Origin: Cellulomonas fulva
Lineage (GTDB): Bacteria > Actinomycetota > Actinomycetes > Actinomycetales > Cellulomonadaceae
DNA: 64,000 nucleotides
Reading direction: 5' to 3'
Assembly: GCF_018531375.1 (NCBI RefSeq)
Contig: NZ_JAHBOH010000001.1
Span: 2,852,001-2,916,000, forward strand
Shown: piece after piece, positions 1-6,726 of the stretch
Layout of the letters: every line of letters begins with the position of its first letter
Position numbering within the stretch: position 1 is the first letter of the stretch
The notes under the pieces: generated by a model
Told to the model about the DNA's origin: nothing
Seen by the model: only the letters and a program-made list of their open reading frames with translations
Database searches by the model: none
Program-made: the position numbers and the translations under genes

Positions 1-128
1 TCGGACGGTCCCGATCGGTGGCCGAATCGATTCAGCGCCACCCGACCCCAGCCCCCTGCCCCCGACGGCCGTCCACAGGTGCCGGCCCGCTCCCCCGCCG
101 ACCGCCCGCCGGCCGCACGCTCGTCGCC

Positions 129-620
129 ATGGTGACTCCTGCGCCCCACCCCGACGGCCACGGCCGCGACGCGATCGGCCCCGACGACCACCTCGCGGAC
201 GTGGCCGGGCTGATGGACCTCCCGGTGCGGGCGCCGGGTGAGGCGCTCACCGTGCTGGTGCCGATCGTGGGGCCCGAGGCACGCGGGCCGCTCGCCGTGT
301 GGTGCCTGCTGCTGGACGCGGACGACCGCCCGCTGCGGCCCGTGGTCGTCGTCGACGACCCGCCCGACCCCGAGCTCGTCGGCCGCGGCTTCGGCGGTGC
401 CCTGATGGAGGACCTCGCGGCCGCGCTCGACGAGCACGCGCTCGGGGGTTCGGTCGTCGTCGCCATCGTCGGGGAACGACGTCACCGGCCCGTGTGCACC
501 TCCACGTGGGTCACCGCGCTGGCCACGGGCGCCGCGGCGGCGGGCGTGCCGCTGCGCGGCGTCGTCGTCGTCGGGCCGCGCGGACCGCGCGCGCTCGCCT
601 GGCACCGGGGCGACGGGTGA
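129..620 (+). CDS. Hypothetical protein, 163 residues
   Basis: I do not recognise this family. The frame is open from base 18, but the first 37 residues before the ATG at 129 are proline- and arginine-rich and look like non-coding GC-rich sequence, so I chose the internal ATG. The protein alternates hydrophobic beta-like stretches (LTVLVPIVGP, RPVVVVDD, GSVVVAIVGE, RGVVVVGPRG) with a helical segment around residues 85-100, suggesting a small soluble alpha/beta fold. There is no signal peptide or membrane helix. It converges on the aldo/keto reductase with a gap of 47 bases. No good Shine-Dalgarno sequence precedes the ATG, so both the start and the gene itself are uncertain. Confidence 0.5.
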   Translation: MVTPAPHPDGHGRDAIGPDDHLADVAGLMDLPVRAPGEALTVLVPIVGPEARGPLAVWCLLLDADDRPLRPVVVVDDPPDPELVGRGFGGALMEDLAAALDEHALGGSVVVAIVGERRHRPVCTSTWVTALATGAAAAGVPLRGVVVVGPRGPRALAWHRGDG

Positions 621-667
621 TCGCGCTGCGGGCTGCGGCGGCGCGGCACCACCCCCGCACCGCCCGC

Positions 668-1690
668 TCAGGCGGGCGCGGCGTCGTCGAGCGCAGCGAG
701 CTGCTCGAGGTCCGGCTCCCAGAGGATCGAGGCGACGTTGGACCGCAGCTGGTCCGGCGTGCGCGCACCCGCGATCACCGACGCGACGGCCGGCTGGGCG
801 GCCAGGCCGCCGAGCGCGAGCGTGGCGAGCGGGACGCCCCACTCCTGGGCGAGAGCGGTCAGCGCGTCGATCCGGTCGAAGTCCGCGCTCGCGAGGCGGT
901 CCGGCATCCGGGACAGCCGCGACCCCGACGGGGCGTCCGCGCCGCGCGTGTACTTGCCCGTCAGCAGGCCGGACGCGAGCGGCACGTAGGGCAGGATGCC
1001 CACACCCGACGCCTCGGCGGCCGGCACCAGCTCCGCCTCGGCCGACCGGTCGAGCAGGTTGTACCGGTTCTGCGCGGAGACGAACGGCGTGAGCCCGGCG
1101 GTGCGCGCGGTCCAGTCGGCCTCGACCACCTGCCACGCGGCGAAGTTCGACGAGCCGACGTACCGGACCTTGCCCTCGACCACCAGCTCGTGCAGCGCCG
1201 CGAGCGTCTCCTCGACCGGGGTGGCCGGGTCCGGGGCGTGCAGCTGGTACAGGTCGATCCAGTCGGTGCCCAGCCGCCGCAGGGAGCTCTCGACGGCGCG
1301 CCGCACGTAGCGACGCGACCCGCGCGCGCCCCAGTCCGGACCGTTGAGGCCCCGGGTGTCCATGCCGAGCTTCGTCGCGACCACGACCTCGTCGCGGTGC
1401 GAGCCCAGCGCCGCCCCCAGGAGCTCCTCGCTCTGCCCAGGGCGGCCGCCGTACACGTCGGCCGTGTCGAAGAACGTCACACCCGCCTCGAGCGCCGCGT
1501 GCACCAGCGGGGCGACGCCCTCGTCCGGCAGCGTGGCGCCGAAGGTGTTGCACCCGAGTCCGGCGGTCGAGACGACCAGGCCGGAGTCGCCGAGGCGGCG
1601 GAACGTCATCTCGGGGGCGTCGGCGCGCCCGCCGCCCTGGTCAGGGCTCGCGTCGGTGGGTCCGGGGGTCGTCTGCGTGGTGGAGGTCAC
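668..1690 (-). CDS. Aldo/keto reductase
   Basis: NADPH-dependent oxidoreductase of the aldo/keto reductase superfamily, probably cytosolic and acting on carbonyl substrates; the substrate cannot be told. The expected tetrad is visible: Asp75 and Tyr80 in FFDTADVYGG, Lys107 in VVVATKLG and His151 in LYQLHAP. The length (340) fits the family. The first 27 residues are a low-complexity extension, and MTFRRLGDSG at residue 28 is the usual family beginning, so an internal start is possible. I kept the GTG at 1690 because TACCGT lies exactly six bases upstream of it, the leaderless layout seen at many genes here. Single-gene unit, divergent from rbpA. Confidence 0.88.
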   Translation of the reverse strand: MTSTTQTTPGPTDASPDQGGGRADAPEMTFRRLGDSGLVVSTAGLGCNTFGATLPDEGVAPLVHAALEAGVTFFDTADVYGGRPGQSEELLGAALGSHRDEVVVATKLGMDTRGLNGPDWGARGSRRYVRRAVESSLRRLGTDWIDLYQLHAPDPATPVEETLAALHELVVEGKVRYVGSSNFAAWQVVEADWTARTAGLTPFVSAQNRYNLLDRSAEAELVPAAEASGVGILPYVPLASGLLTGKYTRGADAPSGSRLSRMPDRLASADFDRIDALTALAQEWGVPLATLALGGLAAQPAVASVIAGARTPDQLRSNVASILWEPDLEQLAALDDAAPA

Positions 1691-1702
1691 CCCCGCACGG
1701 TA
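1688..1702 (-). promoter_or_regulatory. Putative leaderless promoter -10 of the aldo/keto reductase gene
   Basis: TACCGT (1702-1697), six bases, then GTG. No Shine-Dalgarno sequence is present, so transcription probably starts at or next to the start codon. Confidence 0.42.
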
Positions 1703-1752
1703 AGCCTCTGCGGCGCTCTCCGCGTGCGTTCACGATCCCTTCACGCCAGGCT

Positions 1753-1778
1753 GGAACACTGGAACGGTCCCCACCGTT
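1753..1778 (+). promoter_or_regulatory. Sigma-R/SigH-type promoter of rbpA
   Basis: GGAAC at 1753-1757 and GTT at 1776-1778 are separated by exactly 18 bases, matching the GGAAY-N18-GTT consensus of the actinobacterial thiol-stress ECF sigma factors (SigR in Streptomyces, SigH in mycobacteria). The Streptomyces coelicolor rbpA gene is known to belong to the SigR regulon. A second GGAAC at 1761 makes a short direct repeat but has no GTT at the right distance. Confidence 0.6.
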
Positions 1779-1832
1779 GACACCGGTGGAACTCACACTC
1801 GACGGCCGCAATCCGGCTACGGAGGCAATCCC

Positions 1833-2177
1833 ATGGCGAACAGGTCCCTGCGTGGCATGCGCATCGGGAGCCAGAGCATGGAGTCCGAGGACGGCGTTGA
1901 CTTCGCCCCTCGTCTTCAGGCGCACTACGACTGCCCCAACGGGCACACCATCATCCTGCCGTTCTCGGTCGAGGCCGACGTCCCGGTGGTGTGGGAGTGC
2001 CGGTGCGGCGCGGAGGCGCTCCTGCGTGACGCGTCCAAGCCCGAGGCGAAGCCCGGCAAGCCCCCGCGCACGCACTGGGACATGCTGCTCGAGCGCCGGA
2101 CCATCGGCGAGCTCGAGGAGCTGCTCGACGAGCGGCTCGACCTGCTCCGCTCGGGCAAGCTGCGCCGCAGCGCCTGA
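1833..2177 (+). CDS. rbpA: RNA polymerase-binding protein RbpA
   Basis: Actinobacteria-specific transcription factor that binds the primary sigma factor and the RNA polymerase core, stabilises open complexes and modulates rifampicin sensitivity. At 114 residues it has family length. The N-terminal tail (MANRSLRGMRIG) is followed by the core domain with YDCPNGH and WECRCG, where cysteines and a histidine may bind zinc, then a basic linker and the C-terminal sigma-interaction helices (GELEELLDERLDLLRSG). GGAGG sits at 1822-1826, a proper distance before the ATG. A sigma-R type promoter lies about 55 bases upstream of the start codon. It converges on ppm1, and a hairpin inside the ppm1 3' end may terminate it. 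Confidence 0.96.
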   Translation: MANRSLRGMRIGSQSMESEDGVDFAPRLQAHYDCPNGHTIILPFSVEADVPVVWECRCGAEALLRDASKPEAKPGKPPRTHWDMLLERRTIGELEELLDERLDLLRSGKLRRSA

Positions 2178-2199
2178 CCCCACGCGGACCGCCTCGGTT

Positions 2200-2237
2200 C
2201 AGACGGGCCGGTTCAGACGAGCTGGATCAGACGCGCT
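2200..2237. repeat. Imperfect 14-bp repeat, about three copies, between rbpA and ppm1
   Basis: The segments cggttcagacggg, ccggttcagacgag and ctggatcagacgcg follow one another. The third contains the ppm1 stop codon (TCA on the plus strand at 2227-2229). It resembles a small slipped-strand duplication at a gene end. Confidence 0.6.
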
Positions 2238-3015
2238 GGTTCGCGTCGTCGCTCCTGCTGCTCCTCCGGAACGCTCCCGCCACACGGCGGGAGCGTTCTG
2301 CTATCCCCCACTGCGTGACCTTGAGCAGCGCCTCCAGGACGATGTCCCGGCTCATCTTCGACGCGCCCAGCTCGCGCTCGACGAACGTGATCGGCACCTC
2401 GACCACGCGCGCCCCCGTCTGCACCGAGCGCCAGGCCATGTCGACCTGGAAGCAGTAGCCGCGCGAGGCGACCTCCCCGAGCGGGAGCCGGCGCAGCAGG
2501 TCCGCCCGGAAGGCCCGGAACCCGCCCGTGGCGTCGTGCACCGGGATGCCGAGCATCAGCCGGGCGTAGGTGTTCGCCCCGCGGGAGAGCCACTCGCGGT
2601 TCTTGGGCCAGTTGACGACCTCGCCGCCGGGGATCCAGCGCGAGCCGAGGACCAGGTCGGCGTCCGGAACGGCGGCGAGCAGCCGCGGCAGGTCCTGCGC
2701 GCGGTGCGAGCCGTCCGCGTCCATCTCGACCACGACGTCGTACCCGCGCTCGAGCGCCCAGCCGAACCCGGCGACGTACGCGGTGCCGAGACCGAGCTTG
2801 CCGGCGCGGTGCAGGACCGTGACCTGACGGGTGGCGCCCGCCGCGCGCTCGTCGTCGGCGATCGCCTCGACGATCGCCCCCGTGCCGTCCGGCGAGCCGT
2901 CGTCGACCACCAGGACGTCGACGTCCGGGGCGTGCTCGTGGAGCCGGCGCAGCGCGACCGGGATGCTCTCGCACTCGTTGTAGGTGGGGACGACCACCAG
3001 GACCCGCGTGCTCAC
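2227..3015 (-). CDS. ppm1: Polyprenol monophosphomannose synthase (Ppm1/DPM1 type)
   Basis: Family 2 glycosyltransferase that moves mannose from GDP-mannose to polyprenyl phosphate, giving the lipid donor for extracytoplasmic protein and lipoglycan mannosylation. The 262-residue protein begins STRVLVVVPTYNECESI, has the DGSPDGT motif and the metal-binding DAD in VVEMDADGSH, and GSRWIPGG and TGGFRAFR typical of the family. The GTG at 3015 overlaps the lnt stop as GTGA, which fixes the start and implies coupled translation. In mycobacteria Lnt and Ppm are domains of one protein; here they are two adjacent cistrons. There is no C-terminal membrane domain, so membrane recruitment probably depends on Lnt. 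The last 25 codons carry a perfect hairpin. Confidence 0.92.
   Translation of the reverse strand: MSTRVLVVVPTYNECESIPVALRRLHEHAPDVDVLVVDDGSPDGTGAIVEAIADDERAAGATRQVTVLHRAGKLGLGTAYVAGFGWALERGYDVVVEMDADGSHRAQDLPRLLAAVPDADLVLGSRWIPGGEVVNWPKNREWLSRGANTYARLMLGIPVHDATGGFRAFRADLLRRLPLGEVASRGYCFQVDMAWRSVQTGARVVEVPITFVERELGASKMSRDIVLEALLKVTQWGIAERSRRVAGAFRRSSRSDDANQRV
2269..2298 (+). terminator. Perfect 13-bp hairpin, likely rbpA terminator inside the ppm1 3' end
   Basis: Arms 2269-2281 and 2286-2298 are perfect complements with an ACAC loop. It lies 92 bases past the rbpA stop, within the last 25 codons of the convergent ppm1. No T-tract follows, as is common for actinobacterial terminators. Confidence 0.5.
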
Positions 3016-4574
3016 GCCCGCTCCCCCCGGTCCGTCCCGCGCGTCCGGGCGGCGCCGACGGCGCCCGCGACCACCGCGCACACCGCCAGGACGTCGATCG
3101 CCCACGCCGGCCATGACCCGAGGCGCGTCGCCCAGGTCTGCGACGTCCGCAGCGGCAGCCGCGCGACCATCTGGTCCGCGGTGAAGAGCTCGGTGCGCTG
3201 GGTGACCGCGCCGTTGGGCTGGATGACCGCGCTGACCCCGACGGTCGAGATCTGCACGGTCGCGCGGCCGTGCTCCACCGCGCGCACCCGCGACATCGCG
3301 AGCTGCTGCACCGACTCGTCGGACCAGCCGAACGTCGCGTTGTTGGTCTGCACCACCAGGATCTCCCCACCCGCGCGCACCGCGGAGCGCACCACCTCGT
3401 CGTAGGCCACCTCGAAGCAGATCACCGTGCCGATGCCGACGGTGCGCCCGAGCCGGGACGACTCGAGGGGGATGTACCCCGGTTCGTCACCCGGAAGCAT
3501 GTCACGGGTGACGAGGTCCACGGCCGACGAGAACATGCGGGCGACGCCGCGCAGCGGGATGTACTCGGCGAACGGCGCGGGATGCTGCTTCGTGTACGAC
3601 GCGACCACGCCTTGTTCGGGCTCCCACAAGACCGAGGTGTTGTAGCGCCCGCCGGTCTCGGGGTACTGCACGGTCCCGACGAGCATCGGGGCGTCGACGG
3701 CCTGCGCCGCGTCGTCGATCAGCCCGGCCGCACGCTCGTCCGCCTGCGGGTCGATGTCCGTGCCGTTCTCCGGCCACAGGACCAGGTCCAGGTCCCCGGG
3801 CTCGACCTGGTCGAGCAGCGCGTACGTGCCCGCCAGGTGGTTGTCGAGCACCGCCTCGCGCTCACCGAACGCGTCCAGCCCTTGACCCGGCACGTTGCCC
3901 TGCACGGCACCGACCGCGAGCGTGCCCTCCTGCGCCGACGTCGGCGTCGGGACCAGGACACCGGCGAGCACGACGAGCAGCGCCGCCACCCCGGCGACCG
4001 ACGCGCCGAGGAGGTTCGCCTGCCGCAGCGCGGCCGCTCCCTGGCCGAGCAGGACGCCGACGACGCAGACGAGCGCGCTCAGCAGCGGCACACCGCCCCA
4101 GGACACGAACGCGAGCAGCGTCGAGTCCGCCTGGGAGAACGCCAGTCGGCCCCAGGGGAAGCCGCCGAAGGGCCAGAACGCGAGCAGCTCCTCGACGGCG
4201 ACCCACACCAGCGGGAACACGACGAGCTGCCAGCCGCGGCTGCGGCGGACCGCCTCACCGCGCCGCGCCCACGACCACGCGGCGCCGAACAGGGCGACGT
4301 ACCCCGAGCACGCGAGCGAGAGCGCGAGCCACGGCACCAGGCCGACCGCGTCGTCCGCCCACGTGATCAGCAGCGGGTAGAACGCCAGGCCCCACACCAG
4401 GCCGACCAGCGCGTTCCACCGGGCGCTGTCGCGGCGGAGCGCGAGGTACAGCAGCGCGATGCCGACGAAGGCGGCCGGCCACCAACCGGGGTCCGGGAAC
4501 GCCAGCCGCATCAGCAGGCCGCCCGCGACCGCGAGCACGAGCGTCCAGGTGCGGGACGGTCGGGCGGCTGGCAC
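3012..4574 (-). CDS. lnt: Apolipoprotein N-acyltransferase
   Basis: Membrane enzyme that N-acylates the lipid-modified cysteine of lipoproteins. The 520-residue protein has about six membrane helices in its first 210 residues, then a nitrilase-like periplasmic domain, then a final helix near residue 500. The catalytic triad is visible: Glu269 in LVLWPENG, Lys329 in YTKQHPAPF and Cys386 in GTVICFEVAYDE. It is coupled to ppm1 by a GTGA overlap, matching the mycobacterial Lnt-Ppm1 fusion. The GTG start lies six bases after TAGGCT with no Shine-Dalgarno sequence, so the transcript may be leaderless. Confidence 0.93.
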   Translation of the reverse strand: MPAARPSRTWTLVLAVAGGLLMRLAFPDPGWWPAAFVGIALLYLALRRDSARWNALVGLVWGLAFYPLLITWADDAVGLVPWLALSLACSGYVALFGAAWSWARRGEAVRRSRGWQLVVFPLVWVAVEELLAFWPFGGFPWGRLAFSQADSTLLAFVSWGGVPLLSALVCVVGVLLGQGAAALRQANLLGASVAGVAALLVVLAGVLVPTPTSAQEGTLAVGAVQGNVPGQGLDAFGEREAVLDNHLAGTYALLDQVEPGDLDLVLWPENGTDIDPQADERAAGLIDDAAQAVDAPMLVGTVQYPETGGRYNTSVLWEPEQGVVASYTKQHPAPFAEYIPLRGVARMFSSAVDLVTRDMLPGDEPGYIPLESSRLGRTVGIGTVICFEVAYDEVVRSAVRAGGEILVVQTNNATFGWSDESVQQLAMSRVRAVEHGRATVQISTVGVSAVIQPNGAVTQRTELFTADQMVARLPLRTSQTWATRLGSWPAWAIDVLAVCAVVAGAVGAARTRGTDRGERA

Positions 4575-4586
4575 CGGCTCAGCCTA
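4572..4586 (-). promoter_or_regulatory. Putative leaderless promoter -10 of lnt
   Basis: TAGGCT (4586-4581), six bases, GTG; no Shine-Dalgarno sequence. Confidence 0.42.
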
Positions 4587-5090
4587 GGCGAGGAACCCGT
4601 CGGTTCCGACCAGCGGTTCCGGGCGGAGGCCGACCGACCGGCCCGCGTGTCCTTCGTACCGGTCGCGCGCGTGAGCGCGCACCGTTGTCTACTGAACACG
4701 CGGGCCCGGTCGGAGCCCCTGGATCCGGTTCGGAGCGGGTGCTGGACCCCTCCTGTCCCGTCCCAGTCCGGCGGTGGTGGCGACCTCGTCGTCCCCGTCC
4801 TCCGGCGGTGGGTCACCCGGAAAACTACCGTGCTGACGAGGGGTGTCAAGACGGCATCGGCGCAGGTGACGGGCCTTGCTGCAGGTCACCGTGGCGGCAC
4901 GAACCGGACATGCGGCCCGGTTGTCGGCGTGTCGCACAGCGTGTCGGTACGACCCGTCCGGCGCGCCGCGGCGCTCACCGCCCGACCGCCGGCCGACCTC
5001 ACCGCGGCCGGTCGGGGCGGCCCGCCAGATTTCACCCGCTCGCCGACGCGCGACGCGCTGACCAGGTGCTCGAGGCAAGGATCCGGCGGA
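4575..5090. other. Intergenic stretch of 516 bases with no recognisable gene
   Basis: Between lnt and the amidohydrolase. Short open frames exist on both strands, but none has a recognisable protein, a good ribosome binding site or protein-like composition. The first dozen bases hold the lnt promoter, and a short palindrome of GCGC repeats lies near 4665-4682. I see no tRNA, riboswitch or mobile-element remnant. A small RNA or a decayed gene is possible but unsupported. Confidence 0.5.
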
Positions 5091-6707
5091 TCAGGCCATC
5101 GCGTCGAAGATGACCGTGCCCGCCCGGACGGTGCGCAGGCAGCGCGGCGGCGGCTCGTCGGCACCCAGCAGCGGGAGCAGCGGCGTGCCCGCCTGGGCGT
5201 CCGGGCTCCACGCGGACAGCCGACCGTCAGGCGCCTGCACCGCGAGGTGCTCGGCCCGCCACACCGCCAGGTGCGCCGGTGCCCCGACCCGCAGGTCGCC
5301 GGTCTCGTCGTGGCCCGCGAGGCGCCAGCCCCCTCGCGTCGCCGCACGGAACGCCGCCCGTGCGGAGATGCGCTGCTCGACCGCGGTGTGCTCGACGGCC
5401 GCCCGCACGCCCGCCCAGGGGTCGACGGGCGTCACCGGGGAGTCGGAGCCGAAGGCCAGCGGGACGCCGGCACCGGCGAGGTCGGCGAGCGGGTTGAGGG
5501 CGGCCGCACGCGCCGCGCCGAGGCGCGTCGCGTACATGCTCTCGGAACCGCCCCACGCGGCGTCGAACGCGGGCTGCACGCTCAGCCGCACGCCCAGCAG
5601 CACCAGCGCGGCCAGGGTCGGCGCGTCGACCATCTCCGCGTGCTCCAGCCGCACGCCGGTCCGCGCGATCGCGGCGGCGCCCTCGACGTCCACCGCGGCG
5701 CGCAGCCCGAGCAGCACCTCGTCCATCGCCCGGTCGCCGATCACGTGGAAGCCGGCCTGCACGCCGGCGCGGGACGCCGCGGTCAGGTGGTTGCAGATCT
5801 GCTCCCCGGTCAGGTGCAGGACCCCGTCACCGGGGGCGTCCGCGTACGACGAGCGCAGCGCGGCGGTCCGCGAGCCGATCGACCCGTCCACGTTGAGGTC
5901 CCCCCCGAGGCCCGTGAGCCCCGGGACGGCGGCGAGCACCTCGCGCGCGTCGTCGACCGTCACGCACTGCTCGCCGCGGTAGGCGACCAGGTGCGGCAGC
6001 CCGCCGGCCGCGTCGCGCGTCAGGTCCAGCAGCTCGACGAGGCCCGCCCGGGTGTCGATGAACGGTGCCGACTGCTCGTGCACCGACACCACGCCCCGTG
6101 CCGCCGCCTCCTCGAGCGCTCGGCGGTACAGCCGGGTCCGCCGGCCGGCGTCGACGGTGCGCGCCGCCTCGCGTGCGGCGTGGTGCGCCTCGCGCTCGAC
6201 CCGTCCGTCGTCGGACCACCCGGCCAGCCGGTCGAGGCCCAGCCGCTCCGCCAGCGAGGTCGAGACGACCGCCGAGTGCACGTCCACGCGGGCGAGGTAG
6301 ACGGGCGCGCCGCCCGCCGCGGAGTCGAGCTCGAACCGCGTCGGGGGGCGTCGCTCGGGCCAGCGCAGCTCGTCCCAGCCGAAGCCGAGCAGCACGCCGT
6401 CACCCGCGCCCCGGTCCCGGGACGCGGCACGCACGGCGGCCAGCGCGTCGTCCAGCGACGCGGTGCCCGACAGGTCGACGGACTCGAGCGCGAGGCCGGT
6501 CTCGAGCACGTGCACGTGCGCGTCGACGAAGCCCGGGGTGACGAGCGCGCCGTCGAGGTCGACCACGTCGTCGGCCCGTGCGGCGAAGCCCGCCGCGGTG
6601 TCGTCGGCACCCAGCCACGCGACGGTGCCGTCCTCGATCAGGATCGCCTCGGCGAACGGGTCGGCGGGCGAGTGGACGACGCCGCCGCGGTACAGGGTGG
6701 AGGTCAC
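5091..6707 (-). CDS. Amidohydrolase family protein (YtcJ-like)
   Basis: Metal-dependent hydrolase of the amidohydrolase-3 group, cytosolic, with unknown natural substrate; relatives act on N-acyl or cyclic amide bonds. The 538-residue protein has the N-terminal beta-sandwich start, then DAHVH (metal-binding His-X-His), GDRAMDEV, LEHAEM (metal-ligand His) and FGSDSPVTPVDPW near residue 430 (metal-binding Asp). The metal site therefore looks complete. It lies 19 bases after helY and may be co-transcribed with it. However, the GTG start is preceded by TATCGT at six bases, so it may also have its own leaderless promoter. Confidence 0.85.
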   Translation of the reverse strand: MTSTLYRGGVVHSPADPFAEAILIEDGTVAWLGADDTAAGFAARADDVVDLDGALVTPGFVDAHVHVLETGLALESVDLSGTASLDDALAAVRAASRDRGAGDGVLLGFGWDELRWPERRPPTRFELDSAAGGAPVYLARVDVHSAVVSTSLAERLGLDRLAGWSDDGRVEREAHHAAREAARTVDAGRRTRLYRRALEEAAARGVVSVHEQSAPFIDTRAGLVELLDLTRDAAGGLPHLVAYRGEQCVTVDDAREVLAAVPGLTGLGGDLNVDGSIGSRTAALRSSYADAPGDGVLHLTGEQICNHLTAASRAGVQAGFHVIGDRAMDEVLLGLRAAVDVEGAAAIARTGVRLEHAEMVDAPTLAALVLLGVRLSVQPAFDAAWGGSESMYATRLGAARAAALNPLADLAGAGVPLAFGSDSPVTPVDPWAGVRAAVEHTAVEQRISARAAFRAATRGGWRLAGHDETGDLRVGAPAHLAVWRAEHLAVQAPDGRLSAWSPDAQAGTPLLPLLGADEPPPRCLRTVRAGTVIFDAMA

Positions 6708-6719
6708 GACCGCACGATA
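6705..6719 (-). promoter_or_regulatory. Putative leaderless promoter -10 of the amidohydrolase gene
   Basis: TATCGT (6719-6714), six bases, GTG, in the helY-amidohydrolase gap. Confidence 0.42.
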
Positions 6720-6726
6720 GGCCAGG

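Noticed and set aside
4575-5090. Small ORFs on both strands in the lnt-amidohydrolase gap
   Set aside because: No similarity, no ribosome binding site and antisense-like composition.
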